In this document: piece after piece, positions 1 through 11,771 of the stretch | How positions within the stretch are numbered: the stretch's first letter is position 1 | How the letters are laid out: every line of letters starts with the position of its first letter | From: Epinephelus fuscoguttatus | Taxonomy: Eukaryota; Chordata; Actinopteri; Perciformes; Serranidae | Direction: 5' to 3' | DNA: 64,000 nt | Assembly (NCBI RefSeq): GCF_011397635.1 | Contig: NC_064757.1 | Location: 33,021,839-33,085,838, forward strand | Translations under genes and position numbers: made by a program | The notes under the pieces: generated by a model | Told to the model about the DNA's origin: nothing | Seen by the model: only the letters and a program-made list of their open reading frames with translations | Databases searched by the model: none

Positions 1-1344
1 ATTGTTTAAGGGGGAACATGTGTATCAGGTCGGACGCTGTTTAATTTAGCATTCCACAGATTTTGAGCATTTAGTGTTGTAGTGGTCGAGATAAGTCTTG
101 GACTCAAGACCACTTTTTGAAGGTCTCGTCTCAGACTCGATCACATTTTTACTTGGTCTATGTCTTGATCTCAGACAAAGAAGACCTCGTATTTTATTTC
201 CAGACCAGTCAGGACCACAACTGCGGGGGTATCACTAAATTGCCTGTGCAAAAAAGGAGTGTTGGATAAAGATGGTTAAGTTGATTTCAACGCCTCAGTG
301 TTGCTCATAGACAACAATGTAATTTCCCATATAAAAAAATCACCTCCGCAGTGCCTTTTAGTTATCTTATCAAGACATTTCTCATGGTACACATAATAAT
401 CCCTGACGATTAGCCCTGACACTGAGTGTGTGAGTCTGTTCCAGGCACAGAGCTTTGATCCTGCAGCAGTAGTCTCATGATAAACAGAGTGAGTAGGGAA
501 AGGAGGGCCAGTGTGAATCAATATGCCGCACGCAGCTCCACCATGACTTTTTTTTTTTTTTTATCAATTTTACATAAAATTTGCAGTATTTTGTGGAGAC
601 TGAACAAAATTGCAAGGTTGCGTTCACAGGGATTGGCTGAATTTGCACTAATTGTTGCGATCACAACATCCTAAGGGACTGACTTTGACTTATACATACT
701 GACATACTGTATATACAGTATGCATGCAAAGAGACGCATGAAGAGGAGTCTGTTTGTTTTCCTTGGGCGTTTTGTGGGAATGTGGATCATTCACATCAAT
801 CTGAGGAGTGCCTATGGTTTGCATGCTCTAATTTTATCCTGAGTGTGTCATGCACTGTGGGACTTGAGCTGGTCTGATCTTGGTTGTGTCTTGGCCTCTA
901 TATACACTGTATATGTTTTATGGAGACGTTGTGCTCAAAGGAAGTTGGATCAACCAGAAAAGCTTGCTTGATGCTCAGACAGCAGTTTCACAAGGGGGAT
1001 TTGCAAATGCTGCTTGCACTCAGATTGCAAGTAGTGGTAGTGTCACGTTTCACAAATGACTGTCACTTACAAATTGCAGATAAATGAGAGTCATGCATGG
1101 GTTTAAAGTCTGTTTGGATAAATGAAACATCAAAATTAACAGGAAAGGAACAGAGCTCATGTTGCAAATCTTAGCTTGTATTTTGCACATTTTCATGAAA
1201 TTGGCAGCCTACGATTAGCCGACCATTAAACACAGTTCATAGTTTACGTGGACTCTGGGAACCATAATTCCACCCTTACTGAGGCACATAACAATACAGA
1301 TGCAAAGAAAACGACAAGCAAAGCCAACAGTTTCTTACAAATAA
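1..1344. other. Intergenic DNA with dispersed repeat
   Basis: Contains a dispersed repeat (about 80-850) also present in opposite orientation at about 42290-42745. No gene seen. Confidence 0.5.
80..850 (-). repeat. Dispersed repeat, copy 1 (interrupted)
   Basis: Segments at about 80-200, 250-470 and 770-845 are the reverse complement of segments in 42290-42745, in the same order. Examples are the GGGAATGTGGATC...GTGCCTATGGTTTGCATG block and the AAGACATTT / AAATGTCTT block. Roughly 270 bases of unrelated DNA near 480-760 interrupt this copy. Confidence 0.7.
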
Positions 1345-2064
1345 TGGGTGAATTTATTTTTCCAAAAAGTTATTTACAGTATGTACATGAACACACCCCC
1401 AAAGTAAGCCACATACAGTAACAGTAACACGATGCACAAAACCATGTGCAATGAGATCAGGTATCTCCATCAGTTATACAGTGTTTCAGTAATCTCTCAG
1501 CAGAAAGGCACACTTCTTGGTCACAAACAAACACCCACACAATACACATACACACACTCACACACACAAAATACTGCATCTAGGAGAAATTCATTCAACA
1601 TATGCTTCATTGTAGGATGTGCTCTGATAAATAACGTTGGTCTTGCAGTGCTTCCATTTTTCTTATAAATAAAAAAATATTTTAAAATGTACAGTACAGC
1701 GACTACAATTGCTGGTGTATGTCCACTGGCACAGATCTGTATTCTACCTCACTAGTCCACACAAAGGAACGTTCTGTAACTCCATGGGCAATCAACACAT
1801 TTTGGACTGTCCTTTGCTTCCAGCCGGCGCAACATTTTCCAGCCGTCTCGTATACGCTGGACAGACCCCCAGAGTCCTTGTCTCCAGAAACCGATGGAGA
1901 CCTTCCAGGTGCAGTCAAGATTCTGGTAGAGCCCCCCCCCACCGTGCGCTGATCAATCTTCCTCCTACAAAAAGTGCTCATATAAAGAGAAGGCAGAGCT
2001 TCTCGCTGATCCATGTTGGGTCCCCCATGATGATGGTGCATTTGTTGTTGGAAGTGTAGAGTTG
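1345..2064 (-). other. lipg: Probable lipg 3' UTR
   Basis: This stretch follows the stop codon on the minus strand with no intron signals that I can defend. A minus-strand AATAAA lies at about 1351-1356, which would end the transcript near 1330. The open frames on both strands here overlap each other and look like chance. Confidence 0.5.
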
Positions 2065-2077
2065 TTACATGGGCACC
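2065..2077 (-). CDS. lipg: lipg terminal coding exon (4 codons plus stop)
   Basis: The acceptor TTGACAG at 2078-2084 leads to Arg-Val-Pro-Met and a TAA stop. The reading phase left by exon 9 (two bases) fits exactly. If intron 9 were retained, translation would also stop within four codons, so either form ends at about residue 500. Confidence 0.75.
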
Positions 2078-2113
2078 CTGTCAAGACAAACAGGTTTCAC
2101 TTACTGGGAATAG

Positions 2114-2172
<59 letters not shown>

Positions 2173-5100
2173 ATACTACAGCTTCCTCTTACTCAACAGT
2201 ATTATTAACTATAACTGAATTCAAAAGTATTCAAACAAGACATCCAAACTTTTGTCATGTGTCGTACCTTTTTCTTGGCTTCACTTCCCAGCCATCACGA
2301 CATTTCAGGAAAGTTATGGAGTCCCCTGGTGAAATTTGAGTTTTTGCAGGATCTTGGGCACAGAACGTAAACCTGTAACATAAAAAGAAATCTCAGTGTA
2401 AGTGATGGTCAAGACAAATTAATCCTGATGAGATGGGGTGTTAAGACACCTGCTAACGCTACTTACTTCTTCTGCGTTTCCCCAGCTTTCACGCGAATCC
2501 GCCGGACTTCCAGCACAGGTTTGGGAGGCTTGGCGTTCCAGGCCCAAAACGTCTTCTTAATGTTCTTCCAGACAGAGTTCCAGGATTCGGCTTCTCCTTC
2601 CCAGCTCAGACTGATCTTCAGCAGGTCACCAATATCCTTCTCAGTGAACACCAAGAAGGTGTTGGTCAGGTTCAGACCGATAGTCTCATCATGGCTGCAC
2701 AAACAGGGAGAAATCAGGTTAAGTCAGGTGCCCAGAAAACTGAGGATCTCTCAGCTGTTTGTTCAAGTCAGCTATTCTAGTTCTGCATTAAGTAAGGCAA
2801 ATCATTAACAAGAGTAGTGAGTGACCAAGCAGCCTTGTCTGATTGCTGATGTATTGTTTTGTCATGCTTTTACGTCAAAGGTTGCGACTTCAACTTGGCA
2901 TATGCGTCTATGGAAACTTGAACTGAAAGTGACTGGATTTCCTCCTCTATCCTGAGCTTGTTGTACATCACAACCCCTTGTGACTTTGAAAAGGTCAGTA
3001 CAAACAAGGTTCAAGTTCCAATTTCATATCACGGCAGGCCATGTGCTTCTCAGTGTCACAGGCAGAATAGCTGCCAGGTTGTACATTTAGGACAGTAGCC
3101 AAGCCAGTGTGCGGCGGTTTTATGGGTTGTCATGCTGAGGTGTTTATGAGGTGGATTTAGATATTGTACTTACACATCAACAAATATCTTCTCTGTATCA
3201 TTCTGGGCTCCATACAACTTGACATGGAAGGTGGGATCTGCATTGTCAAACTTTTTTCTGTTGAACACGTGCATCTTCATCTGATAGTGGTAGCCTTAAA
3301 AGAAAACATAAACGCAGCATAAATCTTTGATCAACCGTGGAAATGTGTACAGTAGTAATTTACACTGGCAGCCGGGGAACCATAAAACGTGCAGAGTTTA
3401 AAGATAAGAAACAGCGATTATCTTATCGTTGAGTTGTTTTACTAGCGGAAGTAAGCATTATAGTAGTAACAGATAAACTCGGCAAAGCATTTACAGGCCA
3501 TGTGGTTACTGAGACTCACCTCCGAATGGAGTGTCAGCACGTGTCTTCAGATACATTTTACTGTTGCGCCTCTTGCGCATCTTCCTGGCATTGTAGCCGA
3601 TGTTGTTGCAGCGATTTTTGCGGCAGCTGAGGCAGATGCCCTTCTTGAAGCGATCAGGGCCGGTGCACTGGTAGGCGAAGCTCATGTGCTCCTTGTTCAT
3701 CAAAGAGTCAACAAACAAGTGCACGGCGCGCTCATGCTCGCACTTCATCACCTCCATGAAATCTGGAGAGGAAGAGGAAGGCAGGTTAGATGTGCTACAG
3801 ATAAAAGTAAATATAAATGTTACATATAGTCTGAATTTTAGGCAATATTAAGCTCAGACTGTCATTTTCCTCTTGTGTTAGATGGAGTACTATATGGTCA
3901 TGCCAACTGAGGTAGGTGAACAAATTAATGTCAGATGTAAATGGTTTCTGCTGATGTAGTTTCACTGATAAATCTTGTTGTGGACAGCTGACTTCTGCAA
4001 ACAAAGAGCCAATTCTTAAGCACTTACTTCCAGCCACTGTCAACACGTCACCCAGTGAACAGCCGGGCTGCACTTCACCACCATTGGGATAGATGTCAAT
4101 GTCCCCAATTGGCTGCTGGATCCCGATGCTCACACCCAAAGCCTCTCGGGTGTACGTGTGCAGAACGTCCACAAAGGCGGCATCATCAGGGGAGAGGCGC
4201 TTCCTTTCCTCTACACCCTCAAACATTGGTCCTGCTGGGTCTAGACCTGTCAGAAATAAAAAGATGACAGTCAGAAAAATGAGGCTGCACCATCTTTGAG
4301 GTCTGTTTACTGCAGATTCATGTTGCTTACCAGTGATTCTGCCAATGGTCCCTCGCACGTACGTTCCAGCAAAACCAGCCACATGAGCGCCCAAACTGTA
4401 GCCAATCAGGTGCACTTTCTCCAAAGGCAACTGCTGCTCATCCTGTTAAAAAAAGTTGCAACACTCACATCAGCAGCTGCAACACTGGACACTAACCCAC
4501 ACTGAGCAAAGCCTGGATTTGAGCCAGCAGCGATCAGTCGTGCCTGCAGCTGAGCCAAGCCCAGTTAACCCGGACAGAATCTACTGACAGTCCCCTCCAT
4601 GCAACAGCGCCTCCACCATCTGTCTCAGTTTGTCTCCATGAAATACTCTTTGTCCATGTTTACAAGTACGTGGCAGGGTGCCTGAATCTCTCCTCACTTG
4701 CTATTCGTGCACTGGTCCAATTTTGTGACAGTCCAGCTGAATGGGAATTGTTGTCTTTCCCTCTGAAGTACTTAATGGACCCTGATCCTTGTTAGAATAT
4801 ATCAAGTACCCTCAGTCAGGAAGACAGCATACCAGAAGGAAACTGAGCTACTGCCACAGGGCACAAACATCAATCATTAAGATAAAATCAATACTGAGCA
4901 TGATATTTCACCTCTTCAAATACATTTTGACAGTTCTGTCATGCTAACAAATCACTCCTATAGTAAGACAGATGGGGCAGGACTTATGGATTTGCAGGTA
5001 CTTAGCTGCACCTCTGTCACTCAGCATTACTGACTTGACTGCCAAGATAGCTCAGATTACACTACACCATAAGTCATTTATAAAGAAGACGAACATCCGA

Positions 5101-7238
5101 AAACATATGAGAGTTTACGGGATCCATTGATGCTTCCGATCTACACACATAAAGACATCTTGGCTTTATGAGACTAAGCTACATCACAGATTGGTAACAT
5201 CACGGGTACTGTGGTACTTCATCAGAGCAGGTGACAGCATCTTTTTGTGAGGACTCCAATTAGAGACCCAGTTTTAAATCATTCAATTTCAGCAGAAGGC
5301 TCAAACGTGGATCCATAGGAGGAAGCCAAGTAAGTTTCGCAGGTGTTTAAGTATTAGAAATGACTGTGTACATACCTGAAGCCAGTTGAGCATTTCGGCG
5401 ATGCTGAGGCCGACGTCATGGGTGTAGTTTACTGCGTCGGGGTACAGCTGCTGAGCCATGGCTATCCAATCGACAACAACCACATTGGCATCGCTCTCTC
5501 GCTGCATCACTGCAGAGACCAGCTTGTACATCCAGCTTTCAAATATCCCACTCATCTGAGGGAGAAAAAGAAAACTGGAGTCAGTCAGTCATTCAGCCAG
5601 CTGACCTCTCTCTGACACTCTGCACCCAGTTAGCTCACATTCACATGATAAATTCCAACAATCAAAGCGCCCTGGATGGAGAGCCAACGCTTACTTCCAT
5701 CCAATGCACAAGTGCGCTTCACTCAGTGAAGTGAGGTTTGCCAAGAGTGACCCACATAGAGAAGGCGAGGGACTGCAGCCAGAAAGAGATGATACAAAAT
5801 AATCTCAGCTCATACGTACCGTCCAGCCATGGATGATGAAGATGGTCTTGGCTGTAGCGTTGAAGCCGCACTCCTCTAGACACTCCTTCTTCCCAGCCTG
5901 CAGGTAGCAGCCATCCTGGTCCAGATCTAAACTCTTCCTCATGTTGTACTTGACAAGGCCACTGAGAGCCTTGCTGTCTGTTGGCAGTCCATCCAATTCA
6001 TCGTCTTCACCTGAGGGAAAATCACACAGGATTAAATTGAGGAAACACTCAGATTATCTATAAATCCTCTCATGCTTTTCTGATGCATCCACCTCAATCA
6101 AAAAAGGGAAAAAAACCTTAACCACACTACAAAATTTGAATTTTAGATCCAATGTAGAGGGCACTCAGCCAATCATGCCTCACACAATCAGGAAGCGGCT
6201 GAGATAGCCAATCAACTTGCATTTGCAGCCAACATCTGTTCCAATAAAGCCAATGGGTTAGGTGCAAGTTGTGGTACAGGAGATGCAGGCCCTGGGCCAA
6301 AATCTCACCGCAAGGCTTCTCTTCTTTTATGTCACCTTTTTTCACACAGCTGCAGCCTGAGAGCTTGTATAATTATAGGCCATTTGACTTTAAGAGTGCG
6401 CTCTCAGGGCTGGGGGCTAAAAGGTACAATGGAAGCATGTGACAGATGCAAGAGGCATTGGGAAACACCCAGATGATGCTCATAGTTTATCCAGGGATTT
6501 TTAATAAATTTTAATTACAAAAATGTTGGTTAAATGTTTATTTTAAGAGCGCACGGTCCTAATTTGCTCTCTTTGTGTTTGATTCTTGATGAAGGGGTGA
6601 GTGAATTCAAAGCAGGCTGCGTTAATCCCGCCGCGCACAGCAGAAACGTCAGATCTGAATTTAAATGAACTCAACACCCTTTGGTGATGGGCCACACAGA
6701 CCAAAATGACTTCAGCTGGGTAGTAAAAACGGTGGTGAGCGGTCCGCGGCAAAACGCGGATTCAGCGGAACATCTTTCCAAATGGTTCACACAGACGTGG
6801 CGTTGTGTTTCCCTTTTCAACACTCATGCTGCTCCCAAAAAAGGACACGTCGCAGTCTTTTAAATCCATCCCAGTTTTTCCGGTCCACTCTGCTCACCAC
6901 ACTTGTTCGCTTTCAGAAATTCGCTTAATAGACTAAAAATGTAAAATAACCAAGCAGGGATGAGGGGAAATATGAGGAAATGTGAGGTTTGGGATACTTG
7001 GTATATCTTTCCATTCATAGATTTCCCACAAGCGCGCGTTTGCCCTACTTTGCACCCATGCTGTTAGATTTTGACATTTCCCTTTGAGGCTGGGAGAGAA
7101 ATAAATGACAGAAATGAATGAACAATAGACACAAAGCCATTTCTTACCTTTAAGAACAGCGTTTTCCCCAACAGCGGATGAGAAGAGCGCAGCAGCACAC
7201 TGTAGGAAAATCCACAGTAAAAGCGCTTTATGATTCAT
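2065..7238 (-). CDS. lipg: Endothelial lipase, complete gene, 10 coding exons, 500 aa
   Basis: Secreted triglyceride-lipase family enzyme. The endothelial lipase group hydrolyses sn-1 ester bonds of HDL phospholipids at the vessel wall. The ten exons at 7148-7238, 5820-6010, 5376-5555, 4331-4442, 4028-4246, 3520-3762, 3174-3294, 2467-2694, 2268-2372 and 2065-2077 join in phase with GT-AG introns to 1503 nt. Seen: signal peptide (residues 1 to about 21), oxyanion HGWT (91-94), nucleophile Ser170 in GYSLG, Asp194 in GLDPAG, His274 in CEHERA, lid between Cys254 and Cys272, basic heparin-binding cluster 324-333 containing furin-like RKRR (327-330), then a PLAT domain from about 346. N-glycosylation sites include Asn81. 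The C-terminal KCRDGW and ISPG motifs and the total length match LIPG rather than LPL or hepatic lipase. The start is the first ATG before a clear signal peptide. It is divergent to kcmf1. Product identity is near certain; the assignment is from memory, not a search. Confidence 0.95.
2115..2171. repeat. (CA)n microsatellite
   Basis: Uninterrupted CA dinucleotide run in lipg intron 9. Confidence 0.98.
2268..2372 (-). CDS. lipg: lipg coding exon 9 (C-terminal disulfide segment)
   Basis: Encodes residues 462-496. It carries TFC..DP....ISPG and KCRDGW, the features that separate endothelial lipase from LPL. The donor is GTACGA. Confidence 0.9.
2467..2694 (-). CDS. lipg: lipg coding exon 8 (PLAT domain)
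   Basis: Encodes residues 386-461. It contains [16 protein letters not shown] and the tryptophan-rich segment typical of endothelial lipase, ending in the IRVKAGETQ motif. The donor is GTAAGT. Confidence 0.94.
3174..3294 (-). CDS. lipg: lipg coding exon 7 (start of PLAT domain)
   Basis: Encodes residues 346-385 plus two bases. It begins the PLAT/LH2 lipid-interaction domain ([10 protein letters not shown]) and contains an Asn-Asp-Thr sequon. The donor is GTAAGT. Confidence 0.93.
3520..3762 (-). CDS. lipg: lipg coding exon 6 (catalytic His, heparin-binding, furin site)
   Basis: Encodes residues 265-345 plus one base. It completes the lid at Cys272, gives the catalytic His274, a cysteine-rich segment (Cys297, 308, 311, 316), and the basic run [10 protein letters not shown] that is both heparin-binding-like and a proprotein-convertase-type site. 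Confidence 0.95.
4028..4246 (-). CDS. lipg: lipg coding exon 5 (catalytic Asp, start of lid)
   Basis: Encodes residues 192-264 plus one base. It holds the catalytic Asp194 in GLDPAGP, the DVLHTYTR and DIYPNGG segments, and the first lid cysteine, Cys254. The donor is GTAAGT. Confidence 0.95.
4331..4442 (-). CDS. lipg: lipg coding exon 4 (nucleophile elbow)
   Basis: Encodes residues 155-191 plus one base. It carries the nucleophile elbow GYSLG (Ser170) followed by AHVAGFAG. The acceptor is TAACAG and the donor GTAAGC. Confidence 0.95.
5376..5555 (-). CDS. lipg: lipg coding exon 3
   Basis: Encodes residues 95-154, exactly 60 codons, with the beta-strand VVVVDW typical of the lipase alpha/beta-hydrolase core. 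The acceptor is CCCTCAG and the donor GTATGT; both ends are phase 0. Confidence 0.95.
5820..6010 (-). CDS. lipg: lipg coding exon 2 (oxyanion HGWT)
   Basis: Encodes residues 31-94. It contains paired Cys residues, the N-glycosylation sequon at Asn81, and the oxyanion-loop motif HGWT at its end. The acceptor is CCCTCAG and the donor GTACGT. Confidence 0.95.
7148..7238 (-). CDS. lipg: lipg coding exon 1 (signal peptide)
   Basis: Encodes residues 1-30 plus one base. There is a Met, a short basic stretch, then a Leu/Ile/Phe/Ala-rich hydrophobic core ending in small residues, which is a typical secretory signal. The donor is GTAAGA and the intron phase is 1. Confidence 0.93.
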
Positions 7239-7506
7239 TTCTCAGTTACAGGCGAGTTTGGAAGAATTAAAAGCTTCCTTGGAATATAAAATTTCTTTTG
7301 ATATTGCCGGTGGTAGCGCGTTAGGTAGGTAAATGAGTTTAAATCCAGTGGTGACAAAGAGCAGTGGAGCCGGTGGTGCGTTTTGGTGCGCGCCGGTGCA
7401 AGCACTGCTCGAGAAACGTATAAACTTGCATCAAGTGTCTCATTAGAGTTTTAAATAGTTTCCCCTTTTCAGTCATCTGATCATCGGCTGATCTATCGTG
7501 AATCTT

Positions 7507-7511
7507 ATTGG
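7507..7511 (-). promoter_or_regulatory. CCAAT box upstream of lipg
   Basis: CCAAT on the minus strand lies about 270 bases upstream of the lipg ATG. No TATAAA is visible between the two. It is a plausible promoter element, but the motif is short and could be chance. Confidence 0.25.
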
Positions 7512-7604
7512 TCAAGCCCCCATTTGTTTACGTTGAAAGGCGTGGCAAAGCTGAATGAAGTCGTAGTAGGCGTCTCACGTTGCGCGTGGTTTAACCCTTG
7601 TAGG

Positions 7605-7606
<2 letters not shown>

Positions 7607-7675
<69 letters not shown>
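7607..7675. repeat. (GT)n microsatellite
   Basis: A 69-base uninterrupted GT run upstream of lipg. It produces His-Thr repeat open frames on the minus strand that are not genes. Confidence 0.98.
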
Positions 7676-7677
<2 letters not shown>

Positions 7678-8421
7678 ACTGACGCAAACCACCATAAAAC
7701 CTGCTCAGTGTTGGTGTCTTCTGGCTCATATCTTTGTTGCCTAACCGGAACCAAACAGAGTGTGAAAATCTTCAATGACTTGTGACGCACTGACGTGAAG
7801 ATGCACGTCTAATCTCAAAGTAGACCCATTTACAAAAATATATATGCCCAGTTGTCTGTAATATGCGGAAATCCCACAGTCCCCCTCTACGCATTGATGG
7901 GAATATTTAAAAGGCTCCAGGCCGTGTGTAAGGGAGATGGCCAGGCACCCTCCCCCTTTAACGCATCGTCCCCTCCGCCTGGCGCGCTGCCAAAGCATCA
8001 GCTTAGCTCACCGACCGGTTTCAATTGATGAGGCGAAGAATGGGCGCACTCACGCAAGGGTCTCTGCTACAATAACACCACTGTTTTGTGTACATACATC
8101 AGCACCCCCTGCCCAGTAGGAAGTGTCACCTGCCACCCCAGCAGCCCTTGGTACCTGCTATCCGCACAGCGTTTGCGCACGCATGGAAACAAAGTGGTGC
8201 CGCTGGGTACAATGTGCAGTAGGTCAGTGGGTTTAAGAGCTCTGTGAGGTCTGCGAGCCATAAAGACATTTAACTATTTAGTGATTGGGTGTCTCCTCAT
8301 GCTGTTTATCATGATGTCTTGTAGTTACTCCTCTTGGACAGCAGTGTGTTATTAGAGGTGAAGATTAAGACCCTAATTCCGGGATTTATTTTCATCTTTA
8401 ATCTATTTTTTTTCATTTTAT

Positions 8422-8517
<96 letters not shown>

Positions 8518-8518
8518 T
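8422..8518. repeat. Compound microsatellite (TA)n-(GA)n-(TCTA)n
   Basis: Three adjoining simple repeats: TA to about 8442, GA to about 8475, then a TCTA tetranucleotide run. Confidence 0.97.
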
Positions 8519-9847
8519 AAATGTGCCAAATATCCTGAACAAATACTTCAATTATTTTCTGTAATTTAACATAAACAAATCCCATAAATGATAAATGCTG
8601 CTTAAAAACAATCTAAGAACAGCAACACAATGTCACATCACCTGCAAAATGTGTCATGTTGTGTATACATAGGGTGCAGGTGTACTATGCCTCTTTATTG
8701 CCATACTGATAGTAAACCATGCTCCAAAGCACTAATGAGTCATCAGTGCACTGAGGAGTGTTTTTCCATCTACAGTCCATGTAAAAGATGTCAAATGTGA
8801 CCAATTCTTCCATGCTATTAGCTTTGCTCTGACTTCACCGTAAATGATACATTATTTCCATTAATTTTTTTCACGTTGGCATCACTATTAAAAATGTCTC
8901 TTTCAAAGGAGGAGCATGAGACTGTGGCGTGATACAGGACCGTTCAGAATAACTTGTCCTATTTTTACCCACATATTAATAGCCTTACTGTATGCTTGTA
9001 AGAACACAGCAGAGAGTGCATCTTGAGGAGGCAGTGGGGTTCAAATAATGAGATGATGCAATGCGTCGAGCGTGAAATCCATCCTGCACACCCAGTATAA
9101 TAGACACGATGCACATGGGTCTTGAGAGAATATTCAGAAACTTGTGATTTCTAACATGAAATCCTGCCTAACACTGATATTAAAACCTGCAGTAACACAG
9201 TTTTGTTTTAGAGGGACTCTGGCTTGAGTCTGGCTCGTGACTAAACTACTTAGTACAGCTTGAATTCATGTGACACCCACCTTTTTCTTGTGTTTTTTTA
9301 TCTGAATGTCAAGTTACAAAAAGTCTGCAGCTCTTAAAAAAAAAACAGAACTCAGAGACTTGCCAGAATTAGTCTGCTGGACCAAAACTGATGTCAGACA
9401 TTGGCAGTTATATTTACTTCAAAGTTAATGTTGCTTCTCGTGCAGGGGTATTGTTATTCTTTCCATCCCCACACCTCAGCCAGCCGCCCAGTCGTAGTGC
9501 CAGTTTGATTCTATATTATGCTGACCTGTCGTGATTTTGCCCTACAAGGTCTGCCTGGCAGGACCCAACAATGGGGCACTGTGAAATACTAAAACAATCA
9601 AGTGGACCTACGCAGGCTGCTCTGTGGGGAGAGCCAAAAGGAATGCAATTTATAGATCTTAATCTAGTGCACCCTCGTTCTCACTCATTCCTGAAGTCAC
9701 TGGTAAAAACTTTAGGTTTCAGCCATGGATTTAAAGCAACGTTTGAGTGTTGGCAGACTCACATAAAGCTTTTTGATGCACTTCAGTTTATGGTTTATGG
9801 TGTGTATATCAAAACAATAAGGCCTGTTTTAGGGATGGTTCAAATTT

Positions 9848-10576
9848 CTTGAAGTGGGGTTGTATGGGATACTTATCCATAGTCAGTTTATTACATGCAG
9901 TAGATCTCAGTTGGTGTGCCCCTGGTTTGGAGAAGCAGGCTGGTGAAGCTAGGCAACGTATTGCTGTGGATGGGCGTCAGCAACAAAACATATTTTAGAC
10001 ACTTAAAAAAAGTCCCACCTGAAAAAATCATTATCAGTTTAAGTGTACGCTATATTCAGAGCATTTTTATGGCTTTACCATGCTGCTTCTGACAGGAAAG
10101 CCGTTAACATCTTCAGTTCCCCATCCATGCTTTCCTTAAGGCCAGCAGACTCCACTGACAAAAACAATAAGTTTAGCTCACCAAACACGGGAGGTGCTGG
10201 TCTACAGCTGCTAAAATAAGTTAGTTTGTGTTATTGTGTGAGTTTGGTGAATCCAATCCTACCCTTTTAAATGCCAAAGTCACACAAAAACACAAACAAA
10301 ATAACTGTTTGAGGCAGTGGTAGACAAGCAGCTCCTGTGTTCATCAACGTGCAATCACTATTTTTTCTCAATGGAATCTGGCTTCATTTCCCACTGGAAA
10401 TCACTGCCTGACATTAAGGCAAAGCAGTGAAACTACTCTCAGCATAGAGTAGCTACATTGCTTAGCTTCCATGCTGGACTCCAGCCTGCTTCTCCAAACT
10501 GGGGGTGTGCAAACTGACAACTACTGTATGTAATATACTGTACACAGATAAGTCCCCCATACAACCCCACTTCAAT
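9848..10576. mobile_element. Fold-back element with about 100-bp inverted arms
   Basis: The left arm (GAAGTGGGGTTGTATGGG..., then GGTTTGGAGAAGCAGGCTGG about 80 bases in) recurs as the reverse complement at the right end with the same spacing. The interior has no transposase-like frame, so it is non-autonomous. Confidence 0.8.
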
Positions 10577-11529
10577 GGGTTATGTTTATAGTCATGGAGC
10601 CCCATCAAGTGACAGGAAAACACGTCTCACTGTCTGTTCATAAAGATGGACATGGAACATTTAATTAATAAAATAATTAATAACGACATTAAACCCTATG
10701 ATGCATAGTGATCACAACAATGGACAGCTATTTAAGAGCAATTTTCTTGTATATGCACAGGTTCTGATACTATAGCTGCCTATAAGCCACTACAGTGGAC
10801 CCTAGTGCGTCATGATATACACTTTGTGTCAGTGCAACACAAATATATTAAAACCAAGATGGCTGACGGAATGCAACAAAGGAATATCTTGCCAACTGTT
10901 CTGTAATATGAGACCCTTGCAGGTGAATAACATTTGGTAACCTTTAGCATCTAAGGAGTCATAAAATGTCCAAGTATTGATTTTATGTTGATTTTATGAC
11001 CACTAAACTGGACATTATGCATCGCTGGCTATATTTCAACTACAGTTAATACCAGGGAACTTTGTTGTCCTTGAAATTGCTTAATCTGCAGTAAATTTTG
11101 GGGTTGCAAATTAATTGATTTATGTTATTCAATGCAAATTTCATCAGGGGAGGTGTGTGAGGGGACTAAAGAGTCAAGAGCAATGGGGGAAGGGGGGCAG
11201 AAGGGAGGAGTAGAAAGTAACAGTATTACAATATGTTAAAATATGTGAACGCAATAGTTTAACAGCATTGAAAATATATTTATAGTTTCACAAAATGTAT
11301 CAGTATTTTCATTGGTTGATGCACGTTTAAAAAAATGAACTTTAAATTCATTTTTATGCCTTAAGATGAATAAATAAATCTTGCCTGGTGTATTCATAAT
11401 TCATGCAAGAAAGGGTTAAAAAAGTATTTGTTTTAGGGGGAACTATTGTAAGCTGTTCAAGGCAAAGAGTTTAAGAATTTGGGGTTACTATCGGTCACTA
11501 AACCTCAGCCACCCATCAGCCAGAGCAAC

Positions 11530-11755
11530 CCTCACACTAAAACTGAGACAACACCGCCATCTTGTGGCCGGAGGAAGAGCGCACCGGACAGTGACACAGC
11601 AGGAGGCGGAGGGGGGGCAGCGAGCCAGACCGGATCCTTCATGAGGGAAGAGGCCAGGGACAGCCAACCAACCCCGGCTTCTCTTCTCTTCACTAATATT
11701 ATTCTGTATTGCAAGCCAGGGAGCCCGAGCAGGGGGCTGCGCTAGTGTTCGTAGG
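11530..11755 (+). promoter_or_regulatory. kcmf1: kcmf1 5' UTR / GC-rich promoter region
   Basis: Locally GC-rich sequence directly before the start codon, in contrast to the AT-rich flank upstream of 11460. There is no clear TATA box. The transcription start cannot be placed from sequence alone. Confidence 0.45.
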
Positions 11756-11771
11756 ATGTCCCGTCATGAAG
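11756..11771 (+). CDS. kcmf1: kcmf1 coding exon 1 (MSRHE)
   Basis: A 16-nt coding end of the first exon: ATG, four further codons and one base, then donor GTAAGA. Its short length fits the family, where the ZZ finger begins in the next exon. It is preceded by a GC-rich 5' UTR. Confidence 0.92.

Larger units (their letters stand above)
7239..11529. other. Divergent intergenic region between lipg and kcmf1
   Basis: Both flanking genes point away from this interval, so it should hold both promoters. It contains two microsatellites and a fold-back element (9848-10576). No coding exon is supported. Confidence 0.6.

Noticed and set aside
2065-7238. Assignment to lipoprotein lipase (lpl)
   Set aside because: The short lid, the RKRR site after the heparin-binding cluster and the C-terminal KCRDGW segment fit endothelial lipase.
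7505-7790. Minus-strand frames with His-Thr repeats
   Set aside because: They are translations of the GT microsatellite at 7607-7675.
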